Source of the DNA: Streptomyces mashuensis
Lineage (GTDB): Bacteria > Actinomycetota > Actinomycetes > Streptomycetales > Streptomycetaceae
Direction: 5' to 3'
NCBI RefSeq assembly: GCF_014654785.1
Contig: NZ_BNBD01000001.1
Coordinates: forward strand, 186,001 to 250,000
DNA: 64,000 nt
Below the pieces are notes generated by a model, which was given only the letters and a program-made list of their open reading frames with translations, was not told the DNA's origin and searched no databases. Both the position numbers and the translations under genes were made by a program. Below are positions 31,322 to 38,931 of this stretch, piece after piece; the stretch's first letter is position 1; the number at the start of each line of letters is the position of its first letter.

Positions 31322-31418
31322 GTACGGTTACCCGCACCCGAAGGGGTGCGGCTAGCCGTACCCCCTCATCCTTGATCGAACGCACGGTCGGGGGCAAGGT
31401 GTTTCCGTGGGAGGAAAA
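31322..31418 (-). promoter_or_regulatory. Conserved promoter plus 5' hairpin element, copy A (NRPS operon)
   Basis: Read leftward: a TTGCCC box (31397-31392), an 18-nt spacer, AAGGAT (31373-31368), then a hairpin whose outer edge (31361) falls about 7 nt after AAGGAT, where transcription should begin. The stem (31322-31339 with 31344-31361) is 18 bp with one mismatch and one T-G wobble around a 4-nt loop. Nearly the same sequence, spacing and hairpin recur at 44505-44600 ahead of the chain-elongation operon. A GGAAAC box further upstream is conserved too and could be an ECF-sigma -35. The hairpin may be a transcript-terminal stem-loop or a palindromic operator. It ends 29 bp before the start of the SurE-like gene. 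Confidence 0.8.
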
Positions 31419-31503
31419 CCCGCACGTCACAAGGGTGTTGACGGAGGGTGGCCGGGCGGTCCGGCCGCGGGGGCCGCGGCCTGCGGCCCGTAGGGTGACC
31501 GCC

Positions 31504-32439
31504 ATGTCGGCAACCCGGTACACGTATCTCGGCCCCGAGGGCACCTTCACCGAGGCGGCCCTGCGCACTCTCCCGGAAGCGGCCACCCGGGAGCTCGTCC
31601 CCATGGTGTCGGTGCGCGCCGCCCTCGACGCCGTGCGCGGCGGCGGGGCCGCGGCCGCCCTGGTCCCCATCGAGAACTCCGTCGAGGGCGGCGTCACCGC
31701 CACGCTCGACGAACTCGCCCACGGCGAGCCCCTGATGATCTACCGCGAGGTGCTGCTGCCCATCGCGTTCGCCCTGCTGGTGCGGCCCGGCACCCGCCTG
31801 GAGGACATCAAGACGGTGACCGGCCACCCGGTGGCACAGCCGCAGGTGCGGAACTGGCTGCGCGCCCACCTGCCGGACGCGGTGTGGGAGTCGGCGGCCT
31901 CCAACGCCGACGGCGCCCGGCTGGTGCAGGAGGGCCGCTACGACGCGGCGTTCGCCGGCGAGTTCGCGGCCGCCACGTACGGGCTGGAGCCCCTGGTCGC
32001 GCAGATCCACGACGCGGAGAACGCCGAGACCCGCTTCGTGCTGGTGGGCCGCTCCGGCCGGCCCGCGGCGCCCACCGGCGCGGACCGCACGTCCGTCGTC
32101 GTCCGGATGGGCACCGACCGGCCCGGTGCGCTGCTGGAGCTCCTCCAGGAGTTCGCGGTGCGCGGCGTCAACCTGATGCTGATCCAGTCGCGCCCGACCG
32201 GCACCGGCATCGGCGACTACTGCTTCGCCATGGACGCCGAGGGGCACGTGGCCGAACGGCGCGTGGCCGAGGCGCTGATGGGACTGCGGCGGATCGCGCC
32301 CATGGTGCGCTTCCTCGGCTCGTACCCGCGCGCCGGCGTCCGGCCGGGCGACGTGCCGGCGCCGCGGCCCGGCACGACCGACGCGGAGTTCGTGGCCGCC
32401 GCGGACTGGCTGGCCCGCGTCCAGGACGGCCGGGCCTGA
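31504..32439 (+). CDS. pheA: Prephenate dehydratase with ACT domain
   Basis: A 311-residue enzyme that converts prephenate to phenylpyruvate, the penultimate step to phenylalanine. The catalytic half opens with YLGPEGTFTE and includes the substrate motif VPIENSVEGG and the TRF motif (ETRFVLVG). Residues from about 195 form an ACT domain (DRPGALLELLQEF, QSRPTG) for phenylalanine feedback. It closely resembles what I recall of the ordinary Streptomyces PheA, so it may simply be the housekeeping gene beside which the cluster sits. However, it is flanked by the peptide and chain-elongation operons, and phenylpyruvate is the expected primer of the latter. It is transcribed away from the NRPS operon, sharing the 211-bp divergent region that holds element A. 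A TTGACG lies at 31438-31443 without a convincing -10. Confidence 0.95.
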   Translation: MSATRYTYLGPEGTFTEAALRTLPEAATRELVPMVSVRAALDAVRGGGAAAALVPIENSVEGGVTATLDELAHGEPLMIYREVLLPIAFALLVRPGTRLEDIKTVTGHPVAQPQVRNWLRAHLPDAVWESAASNADGARLVQEGRYDAAFAGEFAAATYGLEPLVAQIHDAENAETRFVLVGRSGRPAAPTGADRTSVVVRMGTDRPGALLELLQEFAVRGVNLMLIQSRPTGTGIGDYCFAMDAEGHVAERRVAEALMGLRRIAPMVRFLGSYPRAGVRPGDVPAPRPGTTDAEFVAAADWLARVQDGRA

Positions 32440-32448
32440 GCCCCTCCG

Positions 32449-33111
32449 TCAGGACGCCTCGCGCCGCAGGTAGGCGAGGACGGCGAGCACCCGCCGGTTG
32501 CCCTCCGCGGGGTCGAGGTCCAGCTTCATGAAGATGTTGCCGGCGTGCTTCACCACCGACGCCTCGGTGACGCTCAGCCGCTGCGCGATCGCCTGGTTGG
32601 TGAGGCCCTCCGCCATCAGCGCCAGGACCTCCCGCTCCCGCGGCGTGAGCCGGCCCATCGGCCGGCCCGCGTCCTGCTGCGCCAGCAGCACCCGTACGAC
32701 CTCCGGGTCGAGCACCGTCTGCCCGGCGGCGACCCGGCGCAGCGCGTCGAGGAACTCCGAGACCTCGCCCACCCGGTCCTTCAGCAGGTAGCCCAGCCCG
32801 GCCGCGCCGGCGCCGCCACCGCTCAGCAGCTGCGTGGCGTAGGCCGTGGCCACGTACTGGGACAGCACCAGCACCGGCAGGCGGTCGTGGCGGGCCCGCA
32901 GCTCCAGCGCCGCCTTCAGCCCCTCGTCCCGGAAGTCCGGCGGCATCCGCACGTCGGTGATGACGACGTCGGGCCGCTCCTCGTCCACCGCGCGGGCCAG
33001 CGCCTCCGCGTCACCGACGGCGGCGGCCACCTCGTGGCCGCCGCGCGTGAGCAGTTCGACGAGTCCTGCGCGGAGCAGGACGGCGTCCTCGGCGAGTACT
33101 ACGCGGAGCAC
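32449..33111 (-). CDS. NarL/LuxR-family response regulator
   Basis: A 220-residue regulator. The receiver domain carries the acidic pair AED near the N-terminus and phospho-acceptor Asp53 in ITDVRMPP; the C-terminal LuxR helix-turn-helix is RLTPREREVLALMAEGLTNQAI. The GTG start at 33111 overlaps the end of the histidine kinase gene by 13 nt, so the two are translationally coupled with the kinase made first. It converges on pheA with only 9 bp between the stops. The pair reads divergently from the ABC transporter genes, a common arrangement for drug- or peptide-sensing transport modules. Target genes are inferred only. Confidence 0.92.
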   Translation of the reverse strand: MLRVVLAEDAVLLRAGLVELLTRGGHEVAAAVGDAEALARAVDEERPDVVITDVRMPPDFRDEGLKAALELRARHDRLPVLVLSQYVATAYATQLLSGGGAGAAGLGYLLKDRVGEVSEFLDALRRVAAGQTVLDPEVVRVLLAQQDAGRPMGRLTPREREVLALMAEGLTNQAIAQRLSVTEASVVKHAGNIFMKLDLDPAEGNRRVLAVLAYLRREAS

Positions 33112-34400
33112 GGGACCTCCACTCGGAGCCGGGTCGGGCCGCCGACGGGGCTGGACACCACCAGCCGGCCCCGCAGGATCGCCAGGCGGTCCGCGAGGCC
33201 CGCCAGGCCCGTCCCCGCCGAGGGGTCGGCCCCGCCCTGCCCGTCATCGGTGATCACCAGGATAAGCCGGTCGTCCTCCAGCCTGCCCTCGACCGTGACC
33301 CCCGACGCGCCGCTGTACTTGTTGGCGTTGGTCAGCGCCTCGGTCACCGCGAAGTACCCCATCGTCTCGACCGGGCCCGGCAGCCGGTGCGGCAGGTCCA
33401 CGTCCACCGTGACCGGCAGCGGGTTGTGCAGCGCCACCTCCGTCACCGCGGCGGCCAGCCCGTGGTCGGTCAGCACCTGCGGGTGGATGCCCCGCACCAG
33501 GTCGCGCAGTTGCTCCAGGGCGCGCCGGGCCTCGGCGCGCGCCCGCGTGACGAGTTCCGCCGCGGCCGGGTTCTGCTCGCCCAGCTCCATCTGCGCCAGC
33601 CCCAGCGTCATGGTGAGCGCGACCAGTTGCTGCTGCGCGCCGTCGTGCAGGTCGCGCTCGATCCGGCGCCGCTCGGCCTCGAACGCGTCCGCCAGCCGCG
33701 CCCGCGAGCGCGTGAGCTCCATGACGCGCGGGCTGAACTCCTCGTCCCGCGACGACAACAGGAACCACGCCGTCCGCACCTGCGCGCCCGCCAGCAGACC
33801 CGCGAGGTACGCGCACAGCACCAGCCCCAGCAGCCCCACGGCACTGAACGGCAGCCCCGCCAGGGGCCCCGGCACCGCACGGCCCGGAATGATCATCACC
33901 GGGCCGGAGTTCAGCGCCACGATGCCGGGCGTCGCGAGCAGGATCAGGGAGAACCCCAGCAGCGCCGTCACCCCCAGCCCCGCCACGGCGAACACCACGC
34001 CCAGCAGCACCGCGTAGCCCAGCTCCCGCCACGTGGCCCGCTCCCGCATCCGGGTGCGCAGCCACGTGCGCGCCCCGGCGCCCGGCAGCGAGGCGTGCGG
34101 GTCCGGCAGCGGCACCGGGTCGACCAGGCGCAGCCGCCGCCGCTCCACCCGCGCCACGGGCAGCCCCGCCACCGCGGTGGCCGCCAGCACCAGCAGGCCC
34201 ACGCCCACCACCGACAGCACCACACCCAGCGCCACCAGCGCCACCAGGGACGCCAGCACCACCAGACCGAACAAGGAGCCGCTGAACAGGTACGCCCAGC
34301 AGCGCACCGGCCAGGCCGAGAGCAGGAAGCGCCGGGGGCGCCGTAACGCCTCCCACACGGCGACGGGCTGGACGCCGTCCCCGGACGGCCGTGCTGACAT
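33099..34400 (-). CDS. Membrane sensor histidine kinase (HisKA_3 type), TTA-containing
   Basis: A 433-residue kinase. Several hydrophobic segments fill roughly residues 35-210 as an N-terminal sensor region. The phospho-acceptor helix is RRRIERDLHDGAQQQLV, and the HATPase domain is seen as EALTNANKYSGA and DDGQGGAD with GTGLAGLADR. This is the NarX/DesK-like class that partners NarL-type regulators, here the overlapping downstream gene. ATG 34400 has GGGAGG about 7 nt upstream. Codon 19 is TTA, so translation should depend on bldA. It is divergent from the ABC operon. Stimulus unknown; a cell-envelope or peptide signal is plausible by analogy. Confidence 0.9.
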   Translation of the reverse strand: MSARPSGDGVQPVAVWEALRRPRRFLLSAWPVRCWAYLFSGSLFGLVVLASLVALVALGVVLSVVGVGLLVLAATAVAGLPVARVERRRLRLVDPVPLPDPHASLPGAGARTWLRTRMRERATWRELGYAVLLGVVFAVAGLGVTALLGFSLILLATPGIVALNSGPVMIIPGRAVPGPLAGLPFSAVGLLGLVLCAYLAGLLAGAQVRTAWFLLSSRDEEFSPRVMELTRSRARLADAFEAERRRIERDLHDGAQQQLVALTMTLGLAQMELGEQNPAAAELVTRARAEARRALEQLRDLVRGIHPQVLTDHGLAAAVTEVALHNPLPVTVDVDLPHRLPGPVETMGYFAVTEALTNANKYSGASGVTVEGRLEDDRLILVITDDGQGGADPSAGTGLAGLADRLAILRGRLVVSSPVGGPTRLRVEVPCSA

Positions 34401-34604
34401 CGTGGAGCCTCCCGCCGGACCACGCCCCGCGCTCCCGCGGCCGTGGTCCTCCGTACCGTGTGACCCCCGGACTCTAACCGTGCCGCCCCACCCGCGTCGG
34501 TAGGGAAAACCCACCCCGAAAGGTTCGCGTCAGCTCCACTGCGCCCCCGCGGCCCGCCGTGCTGGACTGGATACGATCCCGCCCGCCCCGCAAAGGACCA
34601 CGGC

Positions 34605-35363
34605 ATGTCACTGCTCAGCGCAGCCACCACAGCCACCGCACAGGACGTACCGGCCACCCGCCTCGTCTCGGTCTCCAAGACGTACCCGGGCGCCGCCGGC
34701 ACCGTGCTCCACGGGGTCTCCGTCCACTTCCCGCAGCGCGCGCTCACCGCCGTCATGGGCCCCTCCGGCTCCGGCAAGACCACGCTGCTGCACTGCGCCG
34801 CCGGACTCGACCGGCCCACCGAGGGACAGGTGCTGCTCGGCGACACCGACCTCGCCACCTGCGACGAGCGGCAGCTCACCCTCATCCGGCGCGGCCGCGT
34901 CGGCTTCGTCTTCCAGCAGTTCAACCTCCTCCCCATGCTCACCGCCTACGAGAACGTCGCGCTGCCGCTGCGCCTCGACGGCCGCCGGCCCGACCGGGCC
35001 CGCATCCTGGAGGCCCTGCGCCAGGTCGGCCTGGAGAAGCAGGCCGGCCGCCGCCCCGCCCAGCTCTCCGGCGGGCAGCAGCAGCGCGTCGCCATCGCCC
35101 GCACCCTCGTCGCCGAGCCCGGGATCGTGTACGCCGACGAGCCCACCGGCTCCCTGGACCGGGCCACCGGCCGCCAGGTCATGGGCCTGCTGCGGGACCT
35201 CGTCGACCGCGCCGGGCGCACCGTCGTCATGGTCACCCACGACCCGGCCGCCGCCGCCCGCGCCGACCGCGTCGTCTACCTCGTCGACGGCCACGTCGTC
35301 GGCACCGACCCCGCCCCCACCGTCGAGCGCATCAACGCCCGCCTCACCGCGTGGGAGAACTGA
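34605..35363 (+). CDS. ABC transporter ATPase (MacB/BceA-like)
   Basis: A 252-residue nucleotide-binding subunit. Walker A is GPSGSGKTT, the Q-loop FQQFNLLPML, the signature LSGGQQQR, Walker B IVYADEP, and the switch histidine VTHD. The sequence type is that of LolD/MacB/BceA ATPases, which work with FtsX-fold permeases rather than classical transporters. Such systems usually act on lipid-linked or antimicrobial peptide substrates at the membrane. AAGGA lies upstream of ATG 34605, and TACGAT at 34572-34577 could be its -10. The permease starts one base after its stop. Confidence 0.93.
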   Translation: MSLLSAATTATAQDVPATRLVSVSKTYPGAAGTVLHGVSVHFPQRALTAVMGPSGSGKTTLLHCAAGLDRPTEGQVLLGDTDLATCDERQLTLIRRGRVGFVFQQFNLLPMLTAYENVALPLRLDGRRPDRARILEALRQVGLEKQAGRRPAQLSGGQQQRVAIARTLVAEPGIVYADEPTGSLDRATGRQVMGLLRDLVDRAGRTVVMVTHDPAAAARADRVVYLVDGHVVGTDPAPTVERINARLTAWEN

Positions 35364-35364
35364 C

Positions 35365-37353
35365 ATGTGGCGCCTGTCCCTGCGCTCCGTGCGCCACCAC
35401 GCCCCCCTGTTCGCCGGCACGTTCGTCGCCCTGACCCTCGGCGTCACCCTGATCGCCGTCTCCGCCGCCGCCCTCGCCGCCACCTGGTCGGTGCCCACCC
35501 CCTCCGGCGCCGGACTGCCGTCGGTGACCCTCACCGACGGCGAGGGCACCCGCCACACCCTCGTCACCGGCGCCCCCGACCTCGGCGGCATCCAGACCGT
35601 GCTCGTCATGGCCGGCGTCGTCGCCGCCTTCGTCACCGTCTTCGTCATCGCCGGCACCTGCGCCCTCGGTGTCGCCCTGCGCCGCCAGGACATGGGTCTG
35701 CTGCGCCTGATCGGGGCCGGCGGCCCCCAGGTGCGGCGCATGGTCGTGGGGGAGTGCCTGGCCGTGGCCGTGCCGGCCGCCGCCCTGGGCTGCCTCCTGG
35801 CCGCCGCGGCCACCCCGTGGGCCGTCGACGCCCTCAACGGCACCGGCCTCGCCCCCGTCGACCTGCACCCCGGCCCCCTCGGCGGCCCCCTGCTGTTCGC
35901 CGCCGGCGGCGGCCTGGCCATCGCCGTGCTGGGCGCCCTCGCCGCCTCCCGGCGCGCCTCCCGCGTCCGCCCCACCGAGGCCCTGCGCGAGGCCGCCCTG
36001 GACTCCGCCGGAATCACCGGGGGCCGCGCCGCCCTGGGCGTCCTGATGCTCCTCGCCGGCACCGCCATGGTCGCGCTCGCCCCCGGCGCCGGCGCCGAAG
36101 GCGCCGTCCCCCTCGCGCTGTTCGGCTCCCTGGCGCTCACGCTGGCCGCCTCCGCCCTCGGCCCCCTCTACCTGCCGCGGCTGGCCCGCCTGGTCGCCGC
36201 ACCCCTGAAGCGCACCCGCACCGTTTCCGGGCGGCTGGCCCTGGAGGCCGTCGGCAGCGCCCGGCTGCGCACGGCGTCCCTGGTGGGCCCGGTGCTCTCC
36301 ATCGTCGCCGTGGTCGGCGTGTTCACCTCCGTCATGGCCACCACCGGCAGCACCGTCGAGGCCGACGACCGGGCCCGCACCACCGGCCAGCTCGTCGTCG
36401 AACCCGCCTCCGGCGCCGGCGACACCCTGGACGCGGGCGTCCTCGCCCGGCTCCGGCAGGCCCCCGGCGTCCGCGCCGTGTCGGCACCCGCCCCCGTCGA
36501 CCTCGCGGTGGCCGGACCGTACTCCGCGTGGCAGGACGAGGGCGCCGTGGCCGACCTGCCGGCCCTCACCCGCACCCACCGCGTCGACGTCGTCGAGGGC
36601 ACCGTGCGCGCCCTCGGCCCCGGAACGGTCGCCGTCTCCAAGGAGTTCGCCGACTGGTACGGCTACCACGCCGGCGGCCGCCTCACGTACGGCCTCTACG
36701 GCGGCCGGCCCGCCTCCGCCCGGATCGTCGCCGTCCTCGACGGCGGGTCCGCCGTGCCGCACGTCGTCCTCCCGCCGTCGGTCACCGGCGCCGCCGCGCC
36801 GGAGCGGGCGACCGTGCTGCTCGGCGCGGTGCCGGACGGCGGCACCGCGGCGGCCGCCCGGGAGCTGGCGCGGTACCTCGGCACGGACCGGGTGACGGTC
36901 ACCCCCACCGGCGACTGGTTCGCCCACCACGCGAGCTCCCAGGACCGGCTCAACCGCCTCGTCCTGCTGGTCCTCGCCGGCCCCGCGTCCGCGTACGCGC
37001 TCATCGCCGTGGCGAGCACGTCGGTGATGTCCTACAGCCGCCGCGGCCGCGAGGTCGCCGGCATGCGCCTGGTGGGCGTCAGCCGCGAACAGGTGCGGCG
37101 GATGGCGCTGTGGGAGGCGGGCATCACCACCGCCCTCGCCGCGGCCCTGGCCGCCGTCCCGGTCGCGGTGGGCCTCGTCGCGTACCGGTCGGCGCTGGCC
37201 GCCACGTACGGCACCGTCGCCGTCAGCGTGCCGTGGGGCGTGCTGGCCGGGCTGGTCGCCGCGTGCCTGGCCGTGGCCGGCGGCACCGGTCTGATCGCCG
37301 CGCAACGACTCCTGGCACAACGGGAAGTGGCCGCCGTCACGGCCCGCCAGTGA
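35365..37353 (+). CDS. FtsX-fold ABC permease with BceB-like topology
   Basis: A 662-residue permease. I count ten hydrophobic segments: one at the N-terminus, three near residues 85-200, two near 215-270, one near 310, then a hydrophilic stretch of about 200 residues (roughly 325-525), and three at the C-terminus. That arrangement, with a large external loop between segments 7 and 8, is the hallmark of BceB-type permeases that sense and remove peptide antibiotics. It follows the ATPase by 1 bp and is divergent from a two-component pair, again BceRS-BceAB-like. A resistance role for the NRPS product is an attractive inference but not shown. Alternatives are lipoprotein or lipid handling. Confidence 0.88.
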   Translation: MWRLSLRSVRHHAPLFAGTFVALTLGVTLIAVSAAALAATWSVPTPSGAGLPSVTLTDGEGTRHTLVTGAPDLGGIQTVLVMAGVVAAFVTVFVIAGTCALGVALRRQDMGLLRLIGAGGPQVRRMVVGECLAVAVPAAALGCLLAAAATPWAVDALNGTGLAPVDLHPGPLGGPLLFAAGGGLAIAVLGALAASRRASRVRPTEALREAALDSAGITGGRAALGVLMLLAGTAMVALAPGAGAEGAVPLALFGSLALTLAASALGPLYLPRLARLVAAPLKRTRTVSGRLALEAVGSARLRTASLVGPVLSIVAVVGVFTSVMATTGSTVEADDRARTTGQLVVEPASGAGDTLDAGVLARLRQAPGVRAVSAPAPVDLAVAGPYSAWQDEGAVADLPALTRTHRVDVVEGTVRALGPGTVAVSKEFADWYGYHAGGRLTYGLYGGRPASARIVAVLDGGSAVPHVVLPPSVTGAAAPERATVLLGAVPDGGTAAAARELARYLGTDRVTVTPTGDWFAHHASSQDRLNRLVLLVLAGPASAYALIAVASTSVMSYSRRGREVAGMRLVGVSREQVRRMALWEAGITTALAAALAAVPVAVGLVAYRSALAATYGTVAVSVPWGVLAGLVAACLAVAGGTGLIAAQRLLAQREVAAVTARQ

Positions 37354-37508
37354 CGCCGCCGCGGATGCGGGAAGACGGCGGCAATGCGCCGGGGGTTTCG
37401 TCCGGAAAAGCAGGCTGCGCGGCGTAGCGTCATTCCCCGGACGGCCCCTATGCTGAGCAAACCCCAACCGGAAACCGATATCGACGACCTGGACAGGCGG
37501 GAGCCGCT

Positions 37509-38189
37509 GTGCGTGTCCTGATTGCCGAAGACTCCACGCTCCTGCGCATGGGAATGGTGCGGTTGCTGGCGGACGAGGGGATCGAGGTGGTCGCCGAGCT
37601 GGGCGAGGTGACCGATATTGTCCGGGTCGTAAGGGAAACCGCTCCGGATGTCGCCATCATGGACGTCCGGATGCCGCCCACCTTCACCGACGAGGGCATC
37701 AGGGCCGCCCGCGCCATTCAGGACTCATGTCCTGGAACCGCCGTTCTGGTGCTTTCCCAGTACGTCGAGTACGCCTACGCCAGGGAACTGGTGGACAACG
37801 CCCGCGGCGGGGCGGGTTACCTGTTGAAACAGCGGGTCGGAGAGCTGGAGGACTTCCTCTCCGCACTGGGCCGGGTGGCCCGCGGCGAGACCTTTCTGGA
37901 CTCCGAGATCTACCGGCAATTCATGGGCGGGCCACGGGAGAAATACGCCGCAGGTCTTCTCACCAGCCGGGAACGGCAAGTTCTCGAGCTGGTCGCGACC
38001 GGGCTCACCAACTGCGGCATCAAAAACCGTCTCAACATTTCCGAGCGGGCCGTGGAGAAGCATGTGACCTCCATCCTCAGCAAGCTGCGGATCCCCAGCT
38101 CCGGCGAGGACCACCGCCGGGTGCTCGCCGTCCTCGACTATGTGCGCGGCACCGGCCGCGACACCGTCGCCGGAGCGGCGGCGGAGTGA
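37509..38189 (+). CDS. NarL/LuxR-family response regulator (second)
   Basis: A 226-residue regulator with receiver Asp52 in IMDVRMPP, the conserved Lys in YLLKQRV, and a C-terminal LuxR helix-turn-helix (LTSRERQVLELVATGLTN). GTG 37509 has GGGAG 5 nt upstream. It overlaps the following kinase-like gene by GTGA, so the two are a coupled pair. Its receiver resembles that of the regulator at 32449-33111, suggesting duplication of one ancestral system. TATGCT at 37449-37454 is a possible -10, but no good -35 is visible. The 155 bp before it hold nothing else I can identify. Confidence 0.92.
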   Translation: MRVLIAEDSTLLRMGMVRLLADEGIEVVAELGEVTDIVRVVRETAPDVAIMDVRMPPTFTDEGIRAARAIQDSCPGTAVLVLSQYVEYAYARELVDNARGGAGYLLKQRVGELEDFLSALGRVARGETFLDSEIYRQFMGGPREKYAAGLLTSRERQVLELVATGLTNCGIKNRLNISERAVEKHVTSILSKLRIPSSGEDHRRVLAVLDYVRGTGRDTVAGAAAE

Positions 38190-38824
38190 CGCCGGACGAG
38201 CGGCGGCCCCTGGCCGCCCTGCGCCTCCACGACGCCCACGTCCGGCGGATCGAACGCGACCTGCACGACGGGGCGCAGGCCCGGCTGGCCGTGCTGCTGA
38301 TGCGGATCTCGCACGTCACCCGGCGGGCCGGGGACGACGCCGCCGCCCTGCGGGAACTGCTGGAGGAGGCCCGGCACGAGATCGCCCGCGCCCTGGACGA
38401 CATCCGCGGCCTGCTGCGCGGCATCCGGCCGCCCCTCCTCGCCGACCGCGGCCTGGCCGCCGCCGTCGCCGAACTCACCGCCGCCTGCAGCCTCCCCGTG
38501 TCCGTGGACTGCCGGCTGGACGGGCGCCCCGGCGCCGACGCCGAGACCGCGGCCTACTTCATCGTCGCCGAGTCCCTCACCAACGCCGTCAAACACGCCG
38601 CGCCCACCCGCATCCGCGTCCACCTGGCGCGGTGCGGCGACCGGCTCGTGGTCGAGGTCACCGACGACGGCACGGGCGGTGCCGCGCCCGGCAGCGGCAG
38701 CGGGCTGCGCGGCCTCGCCGACCGGGCCGCCGTCCTCGGCGGCACCTTCCGGCTCACCAGCCCGCCCGGCGGGCCCACCACCGTCCGTGCCGTCCTGCCG
38801 TGGGCCGCGGAGGACAGCGCCTGA
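38186..38824 (+). CDS. Sensorless soluble histidine kinase (HisKA_3 plus HATPase only)
   Basis: A 212-residue kinase that consists only of the catalytic core. The phospho-acceptor helix RRIERDLHDGAQARLAVLL begins about 20 residues from the start, followed by the HATPase domain (AESLTNAVKHA, VTDDGTGGAAP, GLRGLADR). There is no membrane segment and no sensor domain, whereas the family usually has 350-450 residues. GTG 38186 overlaps the regulator stop by 4 nt, which fixes the start and argues against a missed N-terminal extension. Input may come from a protein partner, or it may act as a cytoplasmic phosphodonor for the coupled regulator. The upstream ABC transporter could provide the sensing, as in Bce systems. 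Confidence 0.85.
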   Translation: MTPDERRPLAALRLHDAHVRRIERDLHDGAQARLAVLLMRISHVTRRAGDDAAALRELLEEARHEIARALDDIRGLLRGIRPPLLADRGLAAAVAELTAACSLPVSVDCRLDGRPGADAETAAYFIVAESLTNAVKHAAPTRIRVHLARCGDRLVVEVTDDGTGGAAPGSGSGLRGLADRAAVLGGTFRLTSPPGGPTTVRAVLPWAAEDSA

Positions 38825-38841
38825 GACCCGGGCAGCAGCAA

Positions 38842-38881
38842 GGGCCGTGGGCCGGGAACGCACGCCCCGGGCCCACGGCCC
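38842..38881. terminator. Strong hairpin terminator between convergent operons
   Basis: Perfect 11-bp GC-rich arms, 38842-38852 and 38871-38881, enclose a loop that can extend the stem further. It lies between the kinase-like gene and the end of the chain-elongation operon, and can serve both strands. Confidence 0.75.
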
Positions 38882-38899
38882 CACCATCGAACGGCCCGG

Positions 38900-38931
38900 C
38901 CACCGGACGGCTCAGCCACCGGACGGCTCAG
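38900..38931. repeat. Tandem 16-bp direct repeat over the aminotransferase stop
   Basis: Two exact copies of CCACCGGACGGCTCAG (38900-38915, 38916-38931). The second covers the stop codon of the aminotransferase gene. It looks like a small slippage duplication; no function seen. Confidence 0.8.

Noticed and set aside
31438..31443. TTGACG as a -35 box for pheA
   Set aside because: No acceptable -10 lies 16-19 bp downstream in this GC-rich stretch, so I did not list a promoter.
31504..32439. Calling pheA a certain member of the peptide cluster
   Set aside because: The protein looks like the ordinary Streptomyces enzyme with a normal ACT domain, and it lacks the shared element on its own strand. 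It may be a core gene next to which the cluster inserted, so its role is left as inference.
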